A stretch of DNA of 10,513 bases from a bacterium (GCA_021796015.1 JAJYOT010000056.1:1-10513); one strand, 5' to 3'. Shown: positions 1-7,345, counted from the stretch's first letter. Numbers and translations are program-made. Notes: generated by a model from the sequence alone, not told the origin.

Positions 1-59
1 CTGCTACGCTTACTCGCGGTTGGCCTTGCTCAAATAGTCGGAGGTCGGAAGATTCTCTT

Positions 60-65
60 GGAGGG
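60..65 (+). promoter_or_regulatory. Ribosome binding site for the giant surface protein
   Basis: A GGAGGG run lies 10 bases upstream of the ATG at 76, a near-ideal Shine-Dalgarno match with a slightly long spacer. It favours ATG 76 over the in-frame TTG at 58, which lacks a comparable site and would itself overlap this GGAGGG. No convincing -35/-10 promoter can be seen in the 75 bases available to the left. Confidence 0.6.
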
Positions 66-75
66 TTTTCGCTTC

Positions 76-3000
76 ATGGCCAAGCGGTATGCCGCGCGAA
101 CTTTTTGGCTTTCTCTAACAGGCAAGCGATTTCGCGAATCGCTTGCGCCCCGCCTCCGTGAACGTTTTATCTTAGGGCTATTCCTTGCATGGCCGTTTCT
201 TTCACCGTTAAAAATTTTGGCCGCGTCAATTGCTTGGACTGGCGCAGTCGACAATAACTGGTTTAACGCCGCGAACTGGTCCCCGGCGCAAATTCCCACA
301 TCGGCCGATGATGTTGTCATTGACACAAACGGCGCTATTGCCGCCGCAGGAACTGCCGCCGTCAATTTCAACTCGCTTGCGCTCGGCGATCTCTCAGGAA
401 GCGCATCACCCACATTGACGGTTTCGGCTCCGACATCAGCGGGCAGCTTAACCGTCTTTTCCAACGCCGTTTTCCAACAAGCGAGCACGCAAACGTTGAA
501 TTTCGCTTCAATCGATGTCGAGCCGGGCGGGCTTTTAACCCACGGGGTCAACATCAGTAGCCGCGTCGCAGTCCTCAACTTTAATGTCTCGGGAGACTTC
601 ACCTTGCAGGCGGGGGCAAGCATCGCGGTGGATGGTTTGGGATACGCGGGTGGAGCTCCCGGCAATTGTGGGCCTGCAGGCAACGGAGCAGGCCCGGGGG
701 GCGGCGCAGCAGAAACAGGAACTACAACTGATTTCGCGAGCGGTGGCGGGCACGGAGGGCAAGGTGGTGCAGGTTATGGCGGCGTTCCGGGCGGCGCAAG
801 TTATGATTCCCTCACGAACCCGACTGACCTGGGATCGGGTGGCGGTGGAGGGGAAGGTTGTTATCAGGGCAAACCTGGCGGCGCTGGGGGTGGAGCCATT
901 CTTCTGTCGGTCGGCGGAACGCTTACTATTGATGGTTTTATCAGCGCCAATGGGCTTCCCTCGCCACCAAACGTAGGTGGGGGAGTAGGTGGCGGCGGTG
1001 GTAGTGGTGGGAGCATCAACATCACAGCTACGATTCTCGATGGTTCAGGCATTGTCAAGGCTAACGGCGCCACGGTCGGCTTTTATCCAGGCGGTGGCGG
1101 CGGCGGAAGAATCGCCGTCAATATAAGTGGAACGAATAATTCGAGTTTAACGCTCCAGTCTGAAGCGGGGCAGGGAAGTCCGTTTCCAGGAGGGGGTCAA
1201 AGTGGCGGCGCGGGCACCATCGCGATTAAAAATCCGGGGGAAACAAACTATAGCCTCATCATCGGCGACCTGACGAGCGTCGCTCAGTCCAGCACGCCAA
1301 TCACGGGATCAACGCTGGCTTTTTCGACCGTTACGCTCGGCAATAGCATCGTCGCATTCGACCCAAACAGCACGGTCAATATTAATTCGTTGGCGGTGTC
1401 CAGTTCAGCCGCGTTGACCGCCAACGACCTAGTCTTTGGCTCGGGGCCAGTCGAGATTCAAAGCGGAGCGATTCTGATCCTCAATGCCCAGTCCTTGTCG
1501 GGCGCAAACCTTGTTGTCGATTCCAGCGGCACGTTTGTTCAAATGAACACGGCACAATTAGGCTTTGCGTCGGTCATTGTCGAGCCGGGCGGGCTTTTAA
1601 CCCATGGGGTCAACATCAGTAGCCGCGTCGCAGTCCTCAACTTTAATGTCTCGGGAGACTTCACCTTGCAGGCGGGGGCGAGCATCGCGGTAGATGGTTT
1701 GGGATACGCGGGTGGAGCTCCCGGCAATTGTGGACCTGCAGGCAATGGGGCTGGCCCAGGGGGCGGCACAGCAGGAACGGTAAGCCCCTATACGGGAAGC
1801 GGTGGCGGGCACGGAGGGCTGGGAGGTGTAGGTTATGGCGGCATTCCGAGCGGGGCAAGCTATGATTCCCTCACGAACCCGACTGACCTGGGATCGGGTG
1901 GCGGTGGGGGGGAAGGTTGCTATCAAGGCAAACCTGGCGGCACTGGAGGTGGTGTGGTTCTCTTGGCGGTTGGCGGAACGGCCGCGATCGACGGAATAAT
2001 CAGTGCCAATGGGCTTCCCTCGCCACCGAATGTGGGTGGAGGACCAGGAGGGGGAAGCGGTGGCGGTGGAAGCATTAACATCACAGCCACGATCCTAGGT
2101 GGTTCAGGCATTATCCGTGCCAATGGCGGTGAGGTGGGTTTTTATCCAGGTAGCGGAGGTGGCGGGCGAATCGCCATCAACATAAGTGGAGCGAATAATT
2201 CAAGCCTGACGCTCCAATCTGAAGCGGGGCAAGGAAGTTCGTTCCCAGGAGGGGGTCAAAGTGGCGGCGCGGGCACCATTGCGATTAAAAATCCGGGGGA
2301 AACAAACTACAGCCTCATCGTCGGCGACCTGACGAGCGTCGCTCAGTCCAGCACGCCAATCACGGGAGCGACGCTGGCTTTTTCGACCGTCACGCTCGGC
2401 AATAGCATCGTCGCCTTCGACCCAAACAGCACGGTCAATATCGCCAATCTCATTGTATCAAGTGCCGCAAATTTGACTGCCAATAATCTCATCTTTGGGC
2501 CAGCTGGCATGGATATAGAAAGCGGTGGGACACTCAATTTCAATGCTCAGTCCACTTCAGGAGGCTCGCTTCTAATTGAAACAGGCGCTATTTTTGTTCA
2601 AATGAATCTGTCTCCGCTCGGCTTCGCGTCGGCTATGGTCCAATCAGGAGGCCTTCTGACTCACGCATCGAACTCAAACATCCAAAATATCATCCTCGCG
2701 AACGGCAACACGAGAATTTCTAACAATCTCAGTGTTCGCCCTGCCACACTCAAATTGAACGTCTCTGGCGACTTTACCTTGCAGTCGGGAGCGAGCATCA
2801 CGGTGGATGGATTGGGATATGCGGGCGGGATCAGCGCCTGTAGTAGTAATAATGGGAACAACCAAGCAGGGCTGGGACCAGGCGGCGGTGGCGGCGCGAC
2901 CGGAAGCGGAAATTTCGCGGGCAGTGGTGGAGGTTATGGCGGTATGGGAGGCACAGCTTTTGGGGGTATTGCGGCTGGCGCAAGCTATGATTCAATTGCG

Positions 3001-4626
3001 TATCCAACAGAGTTTGGCTCCGGTGGAGGAAGCGGAGATGGAGGCTGCTATCCTGGCAATATTACAGGAAATCCAGGTGGCGCGGGAGGCGGCATGGTTC
3101 TCTTGTCGGTCGGCGGAACGCTTACTATTGACGGTCTTATCAGCGCTAATGGAGCTTCCACCATTAATTCTGGCGGAGCTGGAAGCGGAGGCAGCGTCAA
3201 TATCACTGCCACAACGTTGGCTGGCTCGGGAGTTATACGCGCTAACGGCGGTACAGCTGGCTACTATCCAGGCAGCGGAGGCGGCGGAAGGATTGCGCTA
3301 CTCCATGAATTCAAAACGTTCAACGGATCCTTAATTGTCGCCGCCGGAGCGGGAAACCAAATGGGTCAAGTCGGTAGCATCGTTGATAATGGCGTTGTCA
3401 TTCAGTCCGCCGTAATTTCCTCGTCTTCCCCCGCTTCCATGGCCCAAACGGTGGAACAAATAGCCCCTGCGCCGACTTCCATTTCCGCGACGCTCCTGGA
3501 ACAGGACGGAAGCATCCCTTCAGCGGCTTCTACAGGCGCCGTAACTGGGACATTTTCCTTCTCTCCTTTTGTGTTGACGCGCATTATCGGCGGCCCGTTT
3601 TCTGATTCCGGTTTTATAACCGCGCGATGGACGGAGACTTCCAGCGGCTTTCCGCCGACTCAAGGCGATTTTCGCGGCGTCGTCTTCAGAAGCTCAACAT
3701 CGGCACCGCTGTCCGTCAAAGGCGCAATGACGGGAGACATTCGCGCTACGGTTGACGGAACTCTCGCCGAGTCTAATCCGGGAAGCGGGGTTTTCGATCT
3801 TTTAAACGCCGGATTAAGATTTAATCAGTTCGCGTCCCAGGGCATTTCCGGAAACATTTATCTTCAGGGTTCCGCCGTTTACGCGGCATCACAGCAATTT
3901 TCAAACGTCTCCCTCAATATTCTCCAAACATCGGTATCAGGCCCGATCTCCGGTCCATACTCCGGAAATCTCAATATGACGGCGACGCGCGTGCGAGTCA
4001 GCGATCCATCTAATCCGCACAACGGCCAAGGCTTCGCCGATATTTCCTTCCAATCCGCTCTCGGCAGCGGATCCGCATGGGCTTATTCCAAAACCTTTTT
4101 TAATGAGCTGACTCGCTTGACTGGATGGTCCGATGACCCTCTCAAAGGCCTGATGACAGGCATATTGGACGAGTCGGCAAATCCCAGGTCATTCTTGGCC
4201 TGGATTGAAGGCTTGAATGTCGGCCTCCCGCCCACCGGAAGCCTCATCATGAAGGTCATTGGTCCCGTGACAGGAGGCGTTAGCCCGGGCCAAACCCTGA
4301 GCTATGGCATAACCCTCATCAACCCCGGCTACCAGGCGGTAAACAATATGTCCGTCATTGTAGCGTATCCGGATAGAACCGATTTCATCGCGGCTTCTCC
4401 GGGATATACCCTCTACCAACTTGGCCATTTTACCGCAGGCTCTTACGAGTTAAAGCCTTTTCTTCGGTGGGATGTGCCCATTATACCCGCAAGATCGGCC
4501 CTTTTATTCAATTATGAGGGGCGAGTCCGTTTAACCGGCACGGCGCATGAACCGCTCTACGGATCAGACTATATCGTCAATGAATCCGACGCGCAGAATA
4601 TCTTAGGACAATTCGCGAGTCCCTAA
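76..4626 (+). CDS. Giant exported surface protein with three glycine-rich/beta-strand repeats and a C-terminal DUF11-like domain
   Basis: Seen: about 1516 residues from ATG 76. The N-terminus has a long basic region (about 30 residues) and a hydrophobic stretch (residues 31-50) ending ILAAS, a plausible signal peptidase site near residue 50. Residues 54-82 carry the W-x-G...NW...NW...P...DDVVI signature common at the start of beta-helical or autotransporter-like passengers. Three tandem repeats follow from about residues 148, 502 and 855. Each has short VSGDFTLQ-like strands, glycine-rich loops and a closing GGGGRIA motif (third near 1070-1075). Residues about 1110-1395 are beta-rich and unrecognised. 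The last ~120 residues (from 1396) resemble a DUF11-type domain (SPGQTLSYGITLINPG). Inferred: a secreted structural or adhesive surface protein. No catalytic motif is visible. Oddities: no LPXTG, outer-membrane barrel, PEP-CTERM helix or other anchor at the C-terminus, which ends NILGQFASP. The reading frame is open to the left window edge, so a start upstream of the window cannot be excluded. Confidence 0.85.
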   Translation: MAKRYAARTFWLSLTGKRFRESLAPRLRERFILGLFLAWPFLSPLKILAASIAWTGAVDNNWFNAANWSPAQIPTSADDVVIDTNGAIAAAGTAAVNFNSLALGDLSGSASPTLTVSAPTSAGSLTVFSNAVFQQASTQTLNFASIDVEPGGLLTHGVNISSRVAVLNFNVSGDFTLQAGASIAVDGLGYAGGAPGNCGPAGNGAGPGGGAAETGTTTDFASGGGHGGQGGAGYGGVPGGASYDSLTNPTDLGSGGGGGEGCYQGKPGGAGGGAILLSVGGTLTIDGFISANGLPSPPNVGGGVGGGGGSGGSINITATILDGSGIVKANGATVGFYPGGGGGGRIAVNISGTNNSSLTLQSEAGQGSPFPGGGQSGGAGTIAIKNPGETNYSLIIGDLTSVAQSSTPITGSTLAFSTVTLGNSIVAFDPNSTVNINSLAVSSSAALTANDLVFGSGPVEIQSGAILILNAQSLSGANLVVDSSGTFVQMNTAQLGFASVIVEPGGLLTHGVNISSRVAVLNFNVSGDFTLQAGASIAVDGLGYAGGAPGNCGPAGNGAGPGGGTAGTVSPYTGSGGGHGGLGGVGYGGIPSGASYDSLTNPTDLGSGGGGGEGCYQGKPGGTGGGVVLLAVGGTAAIDGIISANGLPSPPNVGGGPGGGSGGGGSINITATILGGSGIIRANGGEVGFYPGSGGGGRIAINISGANNSSLTLQSEAGQGSSFPGGGQSGGAGTIAIKNPGETNYSLIVGDLTSVAQSSTPITGATLAFSTVTLGNSIVAFDPNSTVNIANLIVSSAANLTANNLIFGPAGMDIESGGTLNFNAQSTSGGSLLIETGAIFVQMNLSPLGFASAMVQSGGLLTHASNSNIQNIILANGNTRISNNLSVRPATLKLNVSGDFTLQSGASITVDGLGYAGGISACSSNNGNNQAGLGPGGGGGATGSGNFAGSGGGYGGMGGTAFGGIAAGASYDSIAYPTEFGSGGGSGDGGCYPGNITGNPGGAGGGMVLLSVGGTLTIDGLISANGASTINSGGAGSGGSVNITATTLAGSGVIRANGGTAGYYPGSGGGGRIALLHEFKTFNGSLIVAAGAGNQMGQVGSIVDNGVVIQSAVISSSSPASMAQTVEQIAPAPTSISATLLEQDGSIPSAASTGAVTGTFSFSPFVLTRIIGGPFSDSGFITARWTETSSGFPPTQGDFRGVVFRSSTSAPLSVKGAMTGDIRATVDGTLAESNPGSGVFDLLNAGLRFNQFASQGISGNIYLQGSAVYAASQQFSNVSLNILQTSVSGPISGPYSGNLNMTATRVRVSDPSNPHNGQGFADISFQSALGSGSAWAYSKTFFNELTRLTGWSDDPLKGLMTGILDESANPRSFLAWIEGLNVGLPPTGSLIMKVIGPVTGGVSPGQTLSYGITLINPGYQAVNNMSVIVAYPDRTDFIAASPGYTLYQLGHFTAGSYELKPFLRWDVPIIPARSALLFNYEGRVRLTGTAHEPLYGSDYIVNESDAQNILGQFASP
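517..1578 (+). repeat. Tandem in-frame repeat unit 1 of the surface protein (354 codons)
   Basis: The unit starts at codons VEPGGLLTH and runs to the next copy at 1579, a period of 1062 bases. It contains the strand segment, the Gly-rich block with GEGCYQGKPGG, the GGGGRIA motif, then a non-glycine tail (NYSLIIGDLTS, STVTLGNSIVAFDPNSTVN). It is very close to unit 2 at the DNA level: codons 517-705 encode the same 63 residues as 1579-1767, and all eight base differences are synonymous. Confidence 0.85.
1579..2637 (+). repeat. Tandem in-frame repeat unit 2 of the surface protein (353 codons)
   Basis: The period is 1059 bases, one codon shorter than unit 1 through an indel in the Gly-rich block. 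The tail at 2257-2439 differs from 1198-1380 at about seven positions. The segment around 1961-1995 (LAVGGTAAIDG) differs from units 1 and 3, which agree with each other there, so identity between the copies is mosaic. Confidence 0.85.
2638..3300 (+). repeat. Tandem repeat unit 3, diverged and lacking the tail
   Basis: The unit begins with VQSGGLLTH exactly 1059 bases after unit 2. It carries about 18 extra residues (around NIQNIILANGNTRISNN) before the LNVSGDFTLQ strand, and its Gly-rich block is clearly diverged. It ends at GGGGRIAL near 3300 and does not include the NYSLIIGDLTS/DPNSTVN tail of units 1 and 2. The protein then passes into a unique C-terminal region. Confidence 0.75.
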
Positions 4627-4630
4627 AACC

Positions 4631-6550
4631 ATGACCAAAACTCGCTGGACCGCCGCCTCGATTCTAGCCTTTGCGGCGGCATTAAGTTTGTCTTGGCGGC
4701 CTCTCTTCTTTCAAAATCAGACGCCTTTGACAGGCAACCTAATCGCCTTGTTTTATCCAAACTGGATCCTGGCGCGATCTGTTTGGACCAGCCTGAGCCT
4801 TCCATTCTGGGACGCCGCTCGGAATTTAGGAGAGCCGTATCTGGCGGACCCGCAGACCATGGCCCTTTACCCGCCGCTGCTGTTGGCCTCGCTGTTGCCG
4901 AGCTTCATCGGTTTTATGCGAGCCTGGGTGATTTTTCATACCTTGCTCGCGGCCCTGTTTTTGGGCGCATTGGCTCATCGGCGATGGAAGGAACCGGCTG
5001 CGGCGGCCGCAGCGGCGCTCATCGCAGGCCTAAACGGTTTTTTTACCTCTCGACTTAGCTTGCTCAACCATTTCGCTTCAGCCGCATGGCTTCCCGCAAT
5101 CCTTTACTTTGAGGCGGCGGAATCGCCATTGGGCATGGGCGTTTGCTTCTCCCTTTGCTGGCTTTCAGGATTTCCGCCATTCTTTATCATCATTGTCGTC
5201 ATGGTCGGAATCCTCGCTTGCGCCCACGGACGAACAAATCTCATGCGGTTCCTGCAGGGACTGGCGTGGGCTCTGGGATTTTCAGCCATTCAATGGGCGC
5301 CGTTTCTTGAACTTCTCATTCATTCAGTGCGGCCCGTTATTCTTAATTCGGCAAGCGCGACGCAATATTCTATTTCGCCACTCATGCTGTTCAAGGAGAT
5401 ATTGATTCCTCAATGGTACGCTCTTTTTCCCTCCATGGAAGGCGACCCCGCCGTCGTCACATTCTATGTGGGCATCATCGCTTTGGTCTTGGCGATCTGG
5501 GGATGGAGGCGCGGCGGCAAAGAGGAGAAAACGCTGGCCCTCATTTGCGGCGCGGCTTTTATTTTTAGCTTAGGTGGATATCTGCCCGGATATGCTGCCG
5601 TTCCCGTCTTTCGCATCTTTAGGTTTCCAGCGAATTGGCTTTTAGCCTCTTCTGTCGCGCTGGGTCTCCTATGCGCCGCCGGAATTTTTCACTTGCCGAA
5701 GAAATGGCGTTGGCCAGCGGTCATTCTTATCGCCGCCGATCTCATCCTCTTCGCCCAATTCCCGCGACAAGCCTGGGCGCGCCCCGCGTTTCTAACGGAT
5801 ACCCCTCTTTTAGCGGAGAGCCTTAAACGCCTGCCGCAGCCTGTTCGCATCTTTCACACAAAACCTCTTTATCGCCTCTGGCAAGCCAGTTCCCTAAAGA
5901 AAGAGGATGACTATCTCCTGATGCGCGATTTTCTGGCGCCTTCTTTCGGGATCGCTTACGGGATCCAAGAGCTTCGCAGTTATCAGGTCTTGAGAACTCG
6001 ACTTGCCGACGGATATCTTAAACGCCTGGACGCGGAGGGTCCCCATTCACGCTTGCTGGATTATACCGGCGCCTCCGCCATATTGACGTTGTCCGTCAAT
6101 GCGCACAAATTAAGCAGGGGCGTCATAAAAGTTATTTTAAGACCGCAGCCGAAAGTTCTACCTCGCCTCTTTATCGCGGCGGGCGGAAAAGGAAATGTAA
6201 AAATTACGGCCTACCGTTCCGGCCATATCGAAGCGATTGTCCGATCGCCAGCTATGGCGACTGTCGTGTTTTCGGAGATTGATTACCCCGGATGGAATGC
6301 CAGTCTTGATGGGCGGAAAGTTTCCCATCAGCGCTTTGAGGGCGCGTTCCCCGCCATCGCGATTTCTCCAGGAAGGCATCGCATCTCTTTTGACTTTTCG
6401 CCCGAATCTTTTTGGATCGGCTTGGCTGTCACTCTTTCGACTTTTTTCGGCTGGGCGTTATGGATGATTCTTGCTGAATATTCGATATTCAAGAAGAAGC
6501 GCCAGCGTTCCGACGATATGGCCGTAAATACGCACGGAGAACCGACATGA
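4631..6550 (+). CDS. Polytopic membrane protein of the YfhO / GT-C glycosyltransferase type
   Basis: Seen: 639 residues with about ten hydrophobic segments (roughly 9-27, 82-92, 98-115, 122-137, 169-197, 207-230, 275-292, 301-325, 336-353, 361-377) and a final one at 594-616. The first extracytoplasmic loop has SLPFWDAARNLGEPYLADPQ (residues 56-75), followed by TMALYPP. FRFPANW is at 330-336. A soluble region at about 380-590 ends in EIDYPGWNASLDG (549-561) and SPGRHRISFDF (579-589). Known: this layout and the YPGW...DG...pGrH..F motif pair match the YfhO family of GT-C-fold membrane proteins, some of which use polyprenyl-phosphate sugars to glycosylate envelope polymers. Asp61 and Asp73 are candidate acidic catalytic residues (inference). 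It starts 4 bases after the upstream stop with no close Shine-Dalgarno sequence, so translation is probably coupled. Its TGA overlaps the next ATG. Substrate unknown; modification of the neighbouring secreted proteins is a guess. Confidence 0.85.
   Translation: MTKTRWTAASILAFAAALSLSWRPLFFQNQTPLTGNLIALFYPNWILARSVWTSLSLPFWDAARNLGEPYLADPQTMALYPPLLLASLLPSFIGFMRAWVIFHTLLAALFLGALAHRRWKEPAAAAAAALIAGLNGFFTSRLSLLNHFASAAWLPAILYFEAAESPLGMGVCFSLCWLSGFPPFFIIIVVMVGILACAHGRTNLMRFLQGLAWALGFSAIQWAPFLELLIHSVRPVILNSASATQYSISPLMLFKEILIPQWYALFPSMEGDPAVVTFYVGIIALVLAIWGWRRGGKEEKTLALICGAAFIFSLGGYLPGYAAVPVFRIFRFPANWLLASSVALGLLCAAGIFHLPKKWRWPAVILIAADLILFAQFPRQAWARPAFLTDTPLLAESLKRLPQPVRIFHTKPLYRLWQASSLKKEDDYLLMRDFLAPSFGIAYGIQELRSYQVLRTRLADGYLKRLDAEGPHSRLLDYTGASAILTLSVNAHKLSRGVIKVILRPQPKVLPRLFIAAGGKGNVKITAYRSGHIEAIVRSPAMATVVFSEIDYPGWNASLDGRKVSHQRFEGAFPAIAISPGRHRISFDFSPESFWIGLAVTLSTFFGWALWMILAEYSIFKKKRQRSDDMAVNTHGEPT
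6536..6539 (+). promoter_or_regulatory. Ribosome binding site for the third gene, inside the end of the YfhO-like gene
   Basis: GGAG lies 7 bases before the ATG at 6547, an ideal spacing. That ATG overlaps the YfhO-like stop as ATGA. This is the best-placed ribosome binding site in the window and is the main reason to believe translation of the third gene begins at 6547, not at the GTG at 6683. Confidence 0.6.
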
Positions 6551-6654
6551 GACAAAGAACAAGCGGAGCTGTATTTTTTGCGCGGCGTGGCGCGGGATTG
6601 ATTCTCGCGGCGGTTTTGATCGCGGCGAAGACTTTTACGGTCTTCGGGGGATAG
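6547..6654 (+). CDS. 35-codon signal-peptide ORF, probably the detached 5' end of the third gene
   Basis: The ORF starts at an ATGA overlap with the upstream gene behind a GGAG site. It encodes a basic start (MRQR, then ARR), a hydrophobic core (AGLILAAVLIAA) and FGG before a TAG at 6652. This looks like a complete signal peptide with nothing to export. Reading one base further along, after GGG at 6646-6648, gives ...TVFG then DSFPGTAPKNFVPKDQ and joins directly to the open frame that runs to 7345. The joined product would be 265 residues, an exported protein with its signal peptide. The break therefore lies within or next to the G5 run at 6646-6650. It may be a sequencing indel, a real mutation or recoding; the sequence alone does not decide. 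A free 35-residue peptide is possible but less likely. Confidence 0.6.
   Translation: MRQRTSGAVFFARRGAGLILAAVLIAAKTFTVFGG
6626..6646 (+). repeat. Perfect 7-bp inverted repeat abutting the G5 run at the frame break
   Basis: CGAAGAC (6626-6632) and GTCTTCG (6640-6646) are exact reverse complements around a 7-base loop. The stem ends at the first G of the GGGGG run (6646-6650), followed by the TAG at 6652. It is not a convincing intrinsic terminator, because the following TTTT (6655-6658) is short and 8 bases away. It could influence translation or provoke indels at the G run. Confidence 0.45.
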
Positions 6655-6682
6655 TTTTCCTGGAACTGCGCCGAAGAACTTC

Positions 6683-7345
6683 GTGCCGAAGGACCAGAGA
6701 GGTGGCGGTATCTACTACAAAAACAATATGGCCTTGATATATCAGTATCGAATCGACTTCTTTCGCAATGTCGGACTGGACGAGGCAAAGAAAATCTCGC
6801 AAGAAGCGGAAAGAGGAAAACCCAGCCCCGTGCAACCGTTTAAGAGCATGACCTTCCAACAGCACCTTGATTGGAAGTATCCCCCGAATATGGAGTCCGT
6901 GCCAGCTGCCGCAGTGTGCACGAACCCGACGATCGGTTATTCGATTCCTTTCAGCGATCAGAGCACAAAGGAAGAAGAGGCCATTCTTGGGCCACAGGTC
7001 ACTCGCGGCGGAGTTCTTCTGCGCAATCCCAAAGGTCAGTTCCACGATTTCTGCGGGGTGATTAATGCGGATGGGAGCATCGCCCAGATGCCGAGGCCGT
7101 GGAAGCTTCCAATGTACAATCCCTTGGGAATTTCATCCGACGGCAAGGAAGCCCTCTTTGGGGCGGGACATATGGGCATGGCCAGTGAAGACGCCGATTA
7201 TCCGGAATTCATTTGCCAATATTTCATCCGTTGGAGTTATCCGAATAAAATTGAGAAGTTAAAGATAACTCAAGACAAATTCCATGTGATGGTCAGTGAA
7301 TTTGGAGCTTTGGAATGTGCGCCACCGAATGATGAAGTCAAATAG
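6683..7345 (+). CDS. Secreted protein of unknown family, main body of the frame-broken third gene
   Basis: Seen: 220 residues if read from the GTG at 6683, but that start has no good Shine-Dalgarno sequence. The same frame is open upstream to 6620 and continues the signal-peptide ORF at 6547 after a one-base shift. I do not recognise the family. The sequence is globular and mixed, with a charged stretch (GLDEAKKISQEAERG, residues 31-45), four cysteines (79, 124, 178, 212), a MPRPWKLPMYNPLGISSDG stretch (136-154), GAGHMGMASED (160-170) and no transmembrane segment. An even cysteine number and the upstream signal peptide fit an exported, possibly disulfide-bonded protein (inference). Its codons look somewhat more A-rich than those of its neighbours. 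The last 17 bases overlap the start of the M23 protein, so loss of translation here could reduce expression of that gene. It may be a partner of the neighbouring secreted proteins, but nothing in the sequence proves a role. Confidence 0.7.
   Translation: MPKDQRGGGIYYKNNMALIYQYRIDFFRNVGLDEAKKISQEAERGKPSPVQPFKSMTFQQHLDWKYPPNMESVPAAAVCTNPTIGYSIPFSDQSTKEEEAILGPQVTRGGVLLRNPKGQFHDFCGVINADGSIAQMPRPWKLPMYNPLGISSDGKEALFGAGHMGMASEDADYPEFICQYFIRWSYPNKIEKLKITQDKFHVMVSEFGALECAPPNDEVK

Noticed and set aside
2..37. Possible 3' end of an upstream gene, frame 2, ending TAG at 35-37
   Set aside because: Only 11 codons are visible and nothing can be recognised. It would give a sensible 38-base gap to ATG 76, but any random frame could end here.
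58..75. TTG start at 58 for the surface protein
   Set aside because: The GGAGGG at 60-65 lies inside this extension and is well placed for ATG 76. The extra six residues add nothing to the signal peptide.
30..683. Long minus-strand reading frames across the repeats (also 1539-1926, 1923-2123, 2661-2865)
   Set aside because: They mirror the glycine-rich codons, recur at the same place in each repeat, and lack signal sequences or family features. They are antisense shadows.
640..3300. CRISPR-like or noncoding satellite array in the repetitive region
   Set aside because: The repeats are about 1060 bases long, in frame, and vary mainly at third codon positions. They are protein-coding repeats.
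2807..3334. 175-codon plus-strand frame overlapping repeat unit 3
   Set aside because: It is an alternate frame of the Gly-rich repeat, with low-complexity Ala/Glu-rich translation and no start signal. The repeat frame is clearly the coding one.
6640..6660. Intrinsic terminator after the hairpin at 6626-6646
   Set aside because: The stem is short, the T run is only four bases and is separated by eight bases, and the downstream coding frame continues directly.
6635..7045. 136-codon minus-strand frame opposite the third gene
   Set aside because: It lies opposite a plausible coding frame, has no recognisable domain, and nothing else in the window is on the minus strand.
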